Below, piece by piece: positions 34,001-44,955 of a DNA stretch of 64,000 bases (the first letter of the stretch is position 1; every line of letters starts with the position of its first letter). This stretch comes from Lewinella sp. IMCC34183 (GTDB lineage Bacteria; Bacteroidota; Bacteroidia; Chitinophagales; Saprospiraceae), in the NCBI RefSeq assembly GCF_003390915.1, contig NZ_QMEM01000010.1:85810-149809 (forward strand), written 5' to 3'. Position numbers and translations under genes: made by a program. The notes beneath the pieces are model-generated. The model was not told where the DNA came from, did no database searches, and saw only the letters and a program-made list of their open reading frames with translations.

Positions 34001-34418
34001 CAGCGTCTTCCTGCAGTACTCGCAGGGCGGACTCAAGTACAACCCCGACGCCTTCTACGGCGACGAGGTAGGCCGCCGCAACATCCCCACCAACTACCAG
34101 TACTGGACCGAGGGCAACCCTATCGGTACGGCGCCTTCCCTCTCCTACCGCGGACGGTTGGGATCCTGGAACCTGAACGACCCGAGCTACGTCCGGCTCA
34201 AGGACGTACGGCTGAGCTACGCCGTTCCCTCCAACGTGCTGAACCGGGTCGGCATGCAGGCCCTGACGATCTACGTCACCGGCCGCAACCTGTACACCTG
34301 GACCGACTGGCAAGGCTGGGATCCGGAAAACAACCTCGACGGCCGGGGTTCGGGAAACTGGACCAATAACTACCCCTTCGTCCGCACCTTTTCCTTCGGC
34401 GTCAACCTGACCCTCTAA
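31044..34418 (+). CDS. SusC/RagA TonB-linked receptor with N-terminal STN signalling domain
   Basis: Complete 1124-residue outer-membrane transporter. After the signal peptide it has an STN-like domain (~45-115: LIEVLKEMEQRYRVFFTYER ... LSETGFLHKTYGDKYLVIF), a CarboxypepD_reg domain (~165-250: VTGRVTDITGTTLIGVTVLI), the SusC signature EEVVVIGYGTQKKSDITGSV, a plug with VRGINSINANNSPFIVLDGA, and a ~750-residue barrel ending in SFGVNLTL. The STN domain transmits substrate binding to FecR, so this receptor is likely both importer and inducer of the locus. The following susD starts 12 bases later. The downstream enzymes suggest an arabinose/galactose/uronate glycan as ligand. Confidence 0.95.
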   Translation: MQRIFYQLSGLLLLALLATGMKAPVPGTHAGLSTGPAPAASDRLAQRQLIEVLKEMEQRYRVFFTYERQLLADVEVDFDFRAEEDLEEAIARLLSETGFLHKTYGDKYLVIFRDTEESRSNARKLGRKLRQIKRLEESSGISVQSSSAGPIERFSTVARAIAAQKTAITVTGRVTDITGTTLIGVTVLIKGTSSGTITDIDGDYSLSGVEDNDTLLFSSIGYLSAELPVNGRTTIDVQLQENVEALEEVVVIGYGTQKKSDITGSVASVPSDRLENLPVTNVLSAIQGTTAGLQISQGSSVPGSTGSIQVRGINSINANNSPFIVLDGAPFFGDINDINSNDIASIEILKDASAVAIYGTRGANGVILITTKRGKTGAPRIGYAGYVGLERVNNTLEFLGPDAYVDKYADYVEAVGLDLDRALPNQEEIDNLEAGRTVDWIDEVTRTGVLQEHNLTVSGGTDNIQYYVTGGRLDQQGVIAGYQYERTNVRTNLDATLTDWFKAGTSLAFTLNNYDGGRANFLNATAASPYGTLYNEEGGYKIFPMEPELLFANPFLGTTTDQVRRRHNLIGGGYIELTPGFLPGLSYRLNGNYTLEQRRNSGYEGAAANNPAGYAFSDFNQTDNWVLENILNYNREFGRHTIGATALYSAQKSQYFSFDANANTFVNDQLSYFNIGSGQNRNAGSYGDGQSLLSQMIRVNYGFDSRYLLTVTARRDGYSAFGDNTDKYGLFPSFALGWNIANESFMDGLGAIDNLKLRFSYGQSGNQAIGVNQTATIAFPVRYPFGGSSQIGTLIGDLGNENLEWETTTSANLGVDFGLWDGRVSGSLEVYQSRTTDILLRRALPLITGSGSIWDNLGVLDNKGIEFSFNSVNLRAGNFRWETSFNIASNRNKLVELYGDGQDDIGNGWFLGEPLGTVYTQRWIGVWQEGEDPSETDPGAVPGDLKFEDINGDGVINGDDRVIVGNNLPDYYGGLTNTFHYNNFHLSVFLQYSQGGLKYNPDAFYGDEVGRRNIPTNYQYWTEGNPIGTAPSLSYRGRLGSWNLNDPSYVRLKDVRLSYAVPSNVLNRVGMQALTIYVTGRNLYTWTDWQGWDPENNLDGRGSGNWTNNYPFVRTFSFGVNLTL

Positions 34419-34429
34419 AAAGAATCATC

Positions 34430-36067
34430 ATGCAATCAGTACAGAATTACCTTAAGGCCGCGGTGTGTGGGGTTTTAATCCTCACGACCGCCGCTTCCTG
34501 CCAGAAAGAGTTCCTCGACGAGGAAGTCCTGAACAATTTCGCCCCGGAAACCCTCACCGATGAGGCCGGCCTGGAGGCCTCCCTTCTGGGCCTCTACAAT
34601 CACTTCAGTACCCTGTACACCTACAGCGGTCCGCAGGGCTGGCCGGCGGTGTGGCAAACGGGTACCGACATCGCCTGGTCTACGCAGCCGCAGGGGATCG
34701 AGATTCCCTTTTTCAACTACAACCTGCTTTCCTCGGACAACGAGGCGGCCGGCTACACTTGGAACTGGGCCTACGTAATGATCAAGAATACTAACTTCAT
34801 CATCGCCAACCTCGAATCCGACGCCGTGGCTACGCTGCCCGAGGAGCGCGTGACTGAGCTGCTGGCCGAGGCGCGCTTCTTCCGCGGCCACGCCTACAAT
34901 ACCCTGGCCACCGCCTTCGGCGGCGTACCGCTCGTGACCGAGCCGATCACCGAACCACGGACCGACTTCGTACGTGCCCCGCTCGAGGAGGTCAACGCCC
35001 TCATCGAGAGTGACCTGATGTACGCGGCGGAAAACCTGCCGGACATTGAGAACGTGACCGTAGTGGACAACGTACGGGCCACCTCGCGCGCCAACCGCCA
35101 CATGGCCAATCACCTGCTGAGCGAGTTCTTCCTCCGCACCGGCGACAACGCCGCCGCCGAGGCCCAGGCCGATATCGTGATCAACAGTGGCCTCTTCAGT
35201 TTGATCACCGAACGGTACGGCATCCAGGCCAGTGAACCCGGTACTCCTTTCTCCGACATGTTCCTCTACGGCAACCAACGCCGCCGGCAGGGCAACACCG
35301 AGGGCATCTGGGTACTGGAGGCCGAGAATCCGCGCGACGTGCCCGGCGGACAGACCAACGCCCCGCAGCAGCGCCGCATCTGGGGAGCGGCCTACCACCA
35401 GAAGGACGGCATGGCCATCGCCGACTCCCTCGGCGGTCGCGGTATCGCCCGGATCCGCCTGAATAATTACGTACTTTACGACCTGTACCCCGAAGGCGAC
35501 ATCCGCAACAGCCGTCACAGCATCCACCGGCAGTTTTACTACAATAATCCTGCGGAGCAATACAGCGACATCTACGGCGAACCGGTCCCCTACGCGGGTC
35601 CCGACACCATCTTCATCATCCCGCCCTACACCCTCAAGTGGGGTCACTTCGATCCGCTGGACCTGTTCGGCTTCGGGATGTGGAAGGACTTCATCCTGAT
35701 GCGCCTGGGCGAAACCTACCTGTTCCGCGCGGAAGCGGAGTTCAAACAGGGTAAGCTCGAGGAAGCCGCCGAGACGATCAATATCCTGCGCGAACGCGCC
35801 GAAGCCCCGCTGGTGGAGGCCGGCGACATCGACCTCGACTTTATCCTGGACGAACGCATCCGCGAACTGCTCGCCGAGGAGAACCGGCGCTTTACGCTCA
35901 TGCGGACCGGCACCCTCGTCGACCGAGCTTACCGCTACTTCGGAGACAACCCGGTAGAGAACTACCAATTGCAGGGGCTCACCGAAACCCACCTGCTGCT
36001 ACCGATCCCCCAGCGGGAAATCGACCTCAACAAGGACGCCGAACTGAAACAGAACCCCGGCTACTAA
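34430..36067 (+). CDS. SusD/RagB-family surface glycan-binding lipoprotein
   Basis: A 545-residue lipoprotein (lipobox TTAASC) that partners the upstream SusC. It has the SusD pattern: KEFLDEEVLNNFAPETLTDE, the TPR-like WNWAYVMIKNTNFIIANLES and LLAEARFFRGHAYNTLATAF, and the C-terminal AETINILRERAE, LDERIRELLAEENRRFTLMR and LLLPIPQREIDLNKDAELKQ with the final NPGY found in many members. It is followed by a strong terminator at 36089, which separates import genes from the enzyme genes. It binds the target glycan at the cell surface. Confidence 0.95.
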   Translation: MQSVQNYLKAAVCGVLILTTAASCQKEFLDEEVLNNFAPETLTDEAGLEASLLGLYNHFSTLYTYSGPQGWPAVWQTGTDIAWSTQPQGIEIPFFNYNLLSSDNEAAGYTWNWAYVMIKNTNFIIANLESDAVATLPEERVTELLAEARFFRGHAYNTLATAFGGVPLVTEPITEPRTDFVRAPLEEVNALIESDLMYAAENLPDIENVTVVDNVRATSRANRHMANHLLSEFFLRTGDNAAAEAQADIVINSGLFSLITERYGIQASEPGTPFSDMFLYGNQRRRQGNTEGIWVLEAENPRDVPGGQTNAPQQRRIWGAAYHQKDGMAIADSLGGRGIARIRLNNYVLYDLYPEGDIRNSRHSIHRQFYYNNPAEQYSDIYGEPVPYAGPDTIFIIPPYTLKWGHFDPLDLFGFGMWKDFILMRLGETYLFRAEAEFKQGKLEEAAETINILRERAEAPLVEAGDIDLDFILDERIRELLAEENRRFTLMRTGTLVDRAYRYFGDNPVENYQLQGLTETHLLLPIPQREIDLNKDAELKQNPGY

Positions 36068-36088
36068 GCTAATGTGTTAACTGTGTCC

Positions 36089-36131
36089 GACCGGGTAACG
36101 GGCCACGTGGCGTGTTACCCGGTCTTTTTTT
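36089..36131 (+). terminator. Strong intrinsic terminator after susD
   Basis: A perfect 11-bp stem (GACCGGGTAAC / GTTACCCGGTC) with a loop of 14 bases is followed by seven T residues. It divides the susCD transcript from the enzyme genes, which have their own promoter/operator at 36172. Confidence 0.9.
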
Positions 36132-36171
36132 AGCCCCGCCGGCAGCGGACTTAGAAACGGACGCAGCGGTT

Positions 36172-36204
36172 AATTGTCGTAAAGACAATTTATAATTATC
36201 TTGG
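36172..36204 (+). promoter_or_regulatory. Operator AATTGT-N7-ACAATT overlapping a promoter for the GH43-to-DUF2264 operon
   Basis: The perfect palindrome occupies 36172-36190. TTG in its left arm (36174-36176) and TATCTTGG at 36197-36204 are 20 bases apart, matching the Bacteroidota -33/-7 layout with one mismatch to TAnnTTTG. A factor bound to the palindrome would cover the -33 element. The GH43 ATG is about 65 bases downstream. The same palindrome precedes the GH127 gene. Confidence 0.55.
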
Positions 36205-36269
36205 CCTATTCCCCGATCTGCGCTTCGGATCCCTTCCGGGGCAGGTCGATCATCTCCTACCTTATCATC

Positions 36270-38432
36270 ATGCGCTTCCTTCCTTTCGTATTACTTGTTG
36301 GCCTGAGCCAGCTTTTGTCCGGCTGTGCGGGCACCCCGTCCGGTACCGGAGAACCCTCCGGCAGTGAATATTCCGCTTACCTGTTTACCTATTTCACGGG
36401 CAATGCCCAGGCGGACGAGCAGGTTCATTACGCCGTGAGCCTCGACGGCTACAACTACCACGCCCTGAACGGCGACGCGCCGGTGCTGGACTCCCGCGCG
36501 ATCAGCTCTACCGGCGGCGTACGCGACCCCCACATCCTGCGCGGCCCCGACGGCAATTTCTACATGGTCGTCACCGACATGGTCTCCGCCAACGGCTGGT
36601 CGTCGAACCGGGCCATGGTCCTGCTGAAGTCTTCCAACCTCATCAACTGGACCTCCAGCGTGGTCAACATCCAGGAACGGTTCGACAATCAGGACAGCCT
36701 CCTGCGGGTGTGGGCACCCCAGACCATTTATGACCCCGCGGAGGACAAGTTCATGGTCTACTATTCCATGAAGCACGGCAACGAGCCCGACAAGATCTAC
36801 TACGCCTACACCAACGACGACTTCACCGACCTGGCCACCGAGCCCAAGCAACTGCTCTACACCCCCGACGGCGGGGCGGCCATCGACGGCGACATCATCC
36901 CCTTCGACGGCAAGTACTATATGTTCTTCAAGACCGAGGACCGCGGCAAGGGCATTAAGGTCGCGGTTTCCGACAGCCTCACGGGCGAGTACGCGGTCGG
37001 CGACGACTTCGTGCAGCAGACCACCTTCCAGGTGGAAGGCAGCAGCGTCTTCAAGCTGATCGACAGCGACGACTATATCCTGATGTACGACATGTACACG
37101 AAGGGCGAGTACCAGTTTACGCGCACCTCCGACCTGCAAAATTTCGAAGTGATCGACGAGGACGTGAGTATGGACTTCCACCCCCGCCACGGCACCGTCA
37201 TCCCCATCACTTCCCGCGAACTGGAGCGTTTGCTGTCGGCCTACGGCCGCCCCGATGACCTGATCGTCCAGGCCACCGCCCCCGAGATCCGGAAGATCAA
37301 CATCCGGCTCGACAGCACCGCCAACGAACTGGAGCTCCCCCTGCTGCCCGACACCGACCTGAGCGCCTTCGACCCCCAATTTCCGGAAATGGCCGGCTTG
37401 CGCATCACCCCCGCCGGCCCGCAAGACTTCACCGACGGCCCCGTCACCTACACTCTCCAGCTGGAGGGGCACGAACCGGAGACCTACGACGTGTCGGCCA
37501 CCGTGCGCAACAACCCCGTCCTGACCGGCTACTACGCCGACCCCGACGTGCTGTACTCCGAAAAGACCGGCAAGTTCTATCTCTACCCTACCTCCGACGG
37601 CTTCAACGGCTGGTCGGGCACCTACTTCAAGACCTTCTCCTCCCCCGACCTCGTGCACTGGACCGATGAGGGCATCATCCTTGACCTCGAGAAAGACGTC
37701 GAATGGGCCGACCGCAACGCCTGGGCACCCTGCATCCTGGAAGCCGAGATCGACGGCGAATACAAGTACTTCTACTACTTTACGGCCGCCCAGAAAATTG
37801 GCGTGGCGACGAGCGATTCCCCCACCGGCCCATTCACCGACAGCGGCAAGGCGCTCATCGACTATAAACCCGAAGGCGCCCGGGGCGGCCAGGAGATCGA
37901 TCCCGAGGTCTTCGCCGATCCGCAGTCCGGCAAGACCTACCTCTACTGGGGCAACGGCTATATGGCCGTGGCCGAACTGAACGATGACCTGGTAAGCCTC
38001 AAGCCGGGTACCACCAAGCTACTGAACCCCGGCAGCACCTACCGGGAGGGCACCACCATATTCTTCCGCAACGGTACGTACTACTTCCTCTGGAGCGAGA
38101 ACGACACCCGCGATCCTTCCTACCGCGTCCGCTACGCCACGGCCCTGTCACCGTTGGGCCCGCTGACCATTCCCGAGAATAATCTGGTCATCCAGACCAA
38201 CGAGGAGGCCGAGATCTACGGCACCGGCCATAACTCCGTGATCCAGGTACCGGGCACCGACGACTGGTACATCGTTTACCACCGCTTCAACTACCCCAAC
38301 GGCATCAGTATGGGCCGCGCGGCCGGCTTCCACCGCGAGACGGCCATCGACAAACTCGCGTTCAACCCCGACGGCAGCATCCGCCCGGCAACGCCCACCC
38401 ACGCAGGCATCCGGCCGGTCACCCCACGCTAA
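36270..38432 (+). CDS. Two-domain GH43-type glycosidase lipoprotein
   Basis: Lipoprotein (signal peptide and lipobox LLSGC) of 720 residues with two consecutive five-bladed propellers. Domain 1 (~30-340) resembles the single-domain protein at 17768: GGVRDPHILRGPDGNFYMVV, WAPQTIYDPAEDKFMVYY, AIDGDIIPFDGKYYMFF. A ~80-residue beta linker follows (LELPLLPDTDLSAFDPQFPE). Domain 2 (~425-720) looks like a typical GH43 arabinanase/arabinofuranosidase: YYADPDVLYSEKTGKFYLYP, NAWAPCILEAEIDGEYKYFY, EIDPEVFADPQSGKTYLYWG and EGTTIFFRNGTYYF. It probably trims arabinose from glycans at the surface. ATG 36270 gives the signal peptide; the earlier in-frame start at 36201 overlaps the predicted promoter. First gene of the enzyme operon. 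Confidence 0.9.
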   Translation: MRFLPFVLLVGLSQLLSGCAGTPSGTGEPSGSEYSAYLFTYFTGNAQADEQVHYAVSLDGYNYHALNGDAPVLDSRAISSTGGVRDPHILRGPDGNFYMVVTDMVSANGWSSNRAMVLLKSSNLINWTSSVVNIQERFDNQDSLLRVWAPQTIYDPAEDKFMVYYSMKHGNEPDKIYYAYTNDDFTDLATEPKQLLYTPDGGAAIDGDIIPFDGKYYMFFKTEDRGKGIKVAVSDSLTGEYAVGDDFVQQTTFQVEGSSVFKLIDSDDYILMYDMYTKGEYQFTRTSDLQNFEVIDEDVSMDFHPRHGTVIPITSRELERLLSAYGRPDDLIVQATAPEIRKINIRLDSTANELELPLLPDTDLSAFDPQFPEMAGLRITPAGPQDFTDGPVTYTLQLEGHEPETYDVSATVRNNPVLTGYYADPDVLYSEKTGKFYLYPTSDGFNGWSGTYFKTFSSPDLVHWTDEGIILDLEKDVEWADRNAWAPCILEAEIDGEYKYFYYFTAAQKIGVATSDSPTGPFTDSGKALIDYKPEGARGGQEIDPEVFADPQSGKTYLYWGNGYMAVAELNDDLVSLKPGTTKLLNPGSTYREGTTIFFRNGTYYFLWSENDTRDPSYRVRYATALSPLGPLTIPENNLVIQTNEEAEIYGTGHNSVIQVPGTDDWYIVYHRFNYPNGISMGRAAGFHRETAIDKLAFNPDGSIRPATPTHAGIRPVTPR

Positions 38433-38465
38433 GCTCTCATTAGGCTTATCTTCATATCCTCGATC

Positions 38466-40451
38466 ATGCACTTCAGATTCCCGTTACTCCCTCTCCTGCT
38501 TACCACGCTGGCCGCTTCCCTGTCGGCGCAGGTGACGCTCAACGTAGCCGTCGACAAGCCCGGGGGCGACATTGCCCCGACGATGTACGGCATCTTCTTC
38601 GAGGACATCAATTTCGCGGCCGACGGCGGGGTCTACGCCGAGCTCGTCAAGAACCGCTCCTTTGAATTCGACCGCCCCCTTATGGGCTGGGCGCTTGCGC
38701 CGGAGGGCGGGGCCGCGGGTGCCGTGCTCGTCGAAAACCAGCAGGCCGACAACCCCAACAACCCGCGTTACCTGAAGGTCAGGGTCGAGGCGCCGCGGGG
38801 TACGTACACGATGCGCAACGAAGGTTTCCGGGGGATGGGCGTGCGCGCGGGGGAGCACTACGACTTCAGCCTGCTCGTTCGCCGGCCCACCGGCAACCTC
38901 CAGCTCGAGGTGGCCCTCGTCGACACCTCCGGATCGGTCCTGGGCCGTGCGCCCGTCGAGTTGTCGGCCGCCAGCGATGCATTCAGTAAGGCGACCGCCA
39001 CCCTGACCTCTTCCGTCACCGACGTCCGGGCCGCCCTGGAGCTCCGCTTCGGCGGCACGGGGACCGTAGAACTGGATATAGTTTCCCTCTTCCCCCGGGA
39101 TACGTGGCGGGGCCGCCAGGGCGGTATGCGCAAGGACATCGTCAGCCTCTTGGACAGCCTGCAGCCCGGCTTCGTGCGGTTTCCGGGCGGCTGCATCGTC
39201 GAGGGGCGCGACCTGAACAACCGCTACCAGTGGAAGAAGACCGTCGGCGACGTCGCGGACCGCAAACTCATCGTCAACCGCTGGAATACGGAGTTCTCCG
39301 CACCGCGCAACGCGCCGGACTACTATCAGTCCTACGGCCTCGGCTTCTACGAGTACTTCCTCCTGGCCGACGACCTGGGGGCCGAGCCGCTGCCCATCCT
39401 CAACTGCGGTATGGCCTGCCAATTCAACACCGCCGAGGTGGTGCCCCTCGACGATCTCGATCCCTATATTCAGGATGCCCTCGACCTCATCGAGTTCGCT
39501 AATGGCGACACCACCTCGGAGTGGGGCGGACTGCGCGCCGAAATGGGCCACCCCGAACCCTTTGGCATGAAGTACCTGGGCGTGGGCAACGAGCAGTGGG
39601 GCCCGCAGTACGTCGAGCGCTACGAGATATTTGTGGAGGCCCTCAAGGCCGCCCACCCGGAGATCGAACTGGTCACTACCGTCGGCCCCTTCGCCGGGGG
39701 AGAGATGTTTGATTACCTGTGGAACGAGCTGCGGCCGCTGAACCCGGATATCGTGGACGAGCACTACTACATGCCGCCCGGGTGGTTCTTTTCCCACGCC
39801 GACCGCTACGACGACTACGACCGCGACGGGCCGGCCATCTTCGCGGGGGAGTACGCCGGCCACGGACCGGCCGACGACACCCCCGAGTCGCGGAACAACT
39901 GGCTCAGCGCCCTGTCCGAAGCCGCCTACATGACCGGTCTCGAGCGCAATGCCGACGTGGTACGGCTGACTTCCTACGCTCCCCTCATGGCCCACGTAGA
40001 GGCCTGGCAGTGGCGCCCCGACCTGATCTGGTTCGACAACCTGGAGGTGGGTCCCACGCCTAACTACTACGTTCAGCGGCTCTTCTCGACCCACGCCGGC
40101 ACGCACACGCTGCCCGCCCTGGCGGACGGGCGCGCGCTGACCGGGCAGGACAGCCTCTACGCCAGCGCGGTGACCGATACCGTCAGCCAGGAGGTCTACG
40201 TCAAGGTGGTAAACGCCAACGACACCCCCCGGGAACTGATCATCGAACTGGACGGCCTCCGCGGCCGGCGCGAGGCCAGCCTGACCGTGCTCGCCGACCC
40301 TGACCTGAAAACCTTTAACCGGGTTCGCGAGGAAGCCATCCGGCCGTACACCCGCAACCTCGGCTCCGTGAAACGTTCCGTTACCCTCACCCTGGAACCG
40401 CGGTCCGTAAACCTGCTCTCGTTGCCGGTCGGGGATCGCGCCCGCAAGTAA
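38466..40451 (+). CDS. Alpha-L-arabinofuranosidase, GH51
   Basis: Exported 661-residue retaining arabinofuranosidase. The signal peptide ends at SLSAQ (~22). An N-terminal carbohydrate-binding-like insert (~75-210) lies between APTMYGIFFEDINFAADGGV and the barrel. Catalytic residues are Glu376 (GVGNEQWGP, acid/base) and Glu462 (FAGEYAGHG, nucleophile), and RFPGGCIVEG is the family substrate-loop signature. It lies 33 bases after the GH43 gene. It would release L-arabinose from arabinan, arabinoxylan or arabinogalactan side chains. Confidence 0.94.
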   Translation: MHFRFPLLPLLLTTLAASLSAQVTLNVAVDKPGGDIAPTMYGIFFEDINFAADGGVYAELVKNRSFEFDRPLMGWALAPEGGAAGAVLVENQQADNPNNPRYLKVRVEAPRGTYTMRNEGFRGMGVRAGEHYDFSLLVRRPTGNLQLEVALVDTSGSVLGRAPVELSAASDAFSKATATLTSSVTDVRAALELRFGGTGTVELDIVSLFPRDTWRGRQGGMRKDIVSLLDSLQPGFVRFPGGCIVEGRDLNNRYQWKKTVGDVADRKLIVNRWNTEFSAPRNAPDYYQSYGLGFYEYFLLADDLGAEPLPILNCGMACQFNTAEVVPLDDLDPYIQDALDLIEFANGDTTSEWGGLRAEMGHPEPFGMKYLGVGNEQWGPQYVERYEIFVEALKAAHPEIELVTTVGPFAGGEMFDYLWNELRPLNPDIVDEHYYMPPGWFFSHADRYDDYDRDGPAIFAGEYAGHGPADDTPESRNNWLSALSEAAYMTGLERNADVVRLTSYAPLMAHVEAWQWRPDLIWFDNLEVGPTPNYYVQRLFSTHAGTHTLPALADGRALTGQDSLYASAVTDTVSQEVYVKVVNANDTPRELIIELDGLRGRREASLTVLADPDLKTFNRVREEAIRPYTRNLGSVKRSVTLTLEPRSVNLLSLPVGDRARK

Positions 40452-40545
40452 ACCGGGTGAGCCCCCGCCCCGCTTCCGCGACGTGATTTTGCCACGGCGC
40501 GGCTGTTTCGCCGCCAACACTAATCCTTACACAATCTGAATCACT

Positions 40546-41766
40546 ATGCACATTCTCCGCAAAACCTACTTAGCCGCCCTGTTGCTGGTCGCGCTGGTCG
40601 CCGTTTCCTGCTCCTCGACCCGCAGCCAGGAGGAGCCGGCGCACACCGAAGCGGGGCTGCTCGATACGATCGACCGCAACCTGGAGCTGGCCGTCGCCCA
40701 GTATAAGGTGCTGCGCGACAACCTCCCCGCCGATCGGTTTCCCAAGACTTACTACCCCGACCGTAACGAATACGAATTCAGCGGCTCCGAATGGTGGGTG
40801 AGTGGCTTCTACCCCGGCACCCTACTCATGCTGTACCAGGAAACCGGCGACACTGCCATGCTGGCCGAGGCCAAGCGGATCATGAAGGTCCTGGAAAAAG
40901 AAAAAAACAACACCCGCACCCACGACCTGGGCTTCATGATGTACGACAGCTTCGGCGAACTCTACGAGATGGAGCCGGACGAGCAAACCAAGCAAATCCT
41001 GTTGCAGAGCGCCGAGTCGCTCGCCTCCCGCTACGAGCCTACCGTGGGCGCCATCAAGTCGTGGGACTCCAAGGAAGGCGACTACCTGGTCATCATTGAC
41101 AACATGATGAACCTCGAACTCCTGTACTGGGCCAGCCGCGTGACGGGCGACCCGAAGTACGCCGACATCGCCACCACCCACGCCAACACCACGATGGCCA
41201 ACCACTTTCGGCCGGACTACAGCACCTTCCACGTGCTGAACTACAACAAGACCACCGGCGACGTACAGGAAAAGAAGACCGCCCAGGGCTACGCCGACGA
41301 CTCCGCCTGGTCGCGCGGGCAGGCCTGGGGGCTGTACGGCTACACTGCCACCTACCGGGACACCGACGATAAAAAGTACCTGGAGCAGGCCCGCAGGATC
41401 GCGGACTACATCCTTTCCCAGCCCAATCTGCCGGCGGATAAGATTCCCTACTGGGACTACGATGCCCCCGACATCCCCGACGCACCGCGCGATGCCTCCG
41501 CCGCCGCCATCATGGCCTCCGCCCTGCTCGAACTGAGTGCGTACGTGGACGGCGACGAGGCCAAGCGCTACGTATCCACCGCGGAGACTATTCTCCGTAC
41601 GCTCTCCGGCGACGAATACCTGGCCAAGCCCGGCACCAACGGGGGATTTTTGCTGGAGCACAGCGTCGGCCACCTGCCCGCCGGTACCGAAGTGGACGTA
41701 CCCCTTACCTACGCCGACTTCTACTTCGTGGAGGCCATGCAGCGGTACAAGGAGCTCAAGAAATAA
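40546..41766 (+). CDS. Unsaturated glucuronyl hydrolase, GH88 family
   Basis: Lipoprotein (lipobox VAVSC, Cys22) of 406 residues that hydrates and cleaves 4,5-unsaturated uronyl residues left by polysaccharide lyases. The alpha6/alpha6-barrel carries the two catalytic aspartates of UGL enzymes: Asp127 in THDLGFMMYDSFGE and Asp185 in IDNMMNLELLYW, at near-family spacing, plus WSRGQAWGLYGYTATYRDT. No polysaccharide lyase gene is present in the window, so its substrate must come from a lyase encoded elsewhere. It follows GH51 by 94 bases. Confidence 0.92.
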   Translation: MHILRKTYLAALLLVALVAVSCSSTRSQEEPAHTEAGLLDTIDRNLELAVAQYKVLRDNLPADRFPKTYYPDRNEYEFSGSEWWVSGFYPGTLLMLYQETGDTAMLAEAKRIMKVLEKEKNNTRTHDLGFMMYDSFGELYEMEPDEQTKQILLQSAESLASRYEPTVGAIKSWDSKEGDYLVIIDNMMNLELLYWASRVTGDPKYADIATTHANTTMANHFRPDYSTFHVLNYNKTTGDVQEKKTAQGYADDSAWSRGQAWGLYGYTATYRDTDDKKYLEQARRIADYILSQPNLPADKIPYWDYDAPDIPDAPRDASAAAIMASALLELSAYVDGDEAKRYVSTAETILRTLSGDEYLAKPGTNGGFLLEHSVGHLPAGTEVDVPLTYADFYFVEAMQRYKELKK

Positions 41767-41806
41767 CCGTAGGAACGACCCCGCCTTTCCATCACTAAGC
41801 CAGTAG

Positions 41807-44944
<3,138 letters not shown>

Positions 44945-44955
44945 ACTTCGACCCC

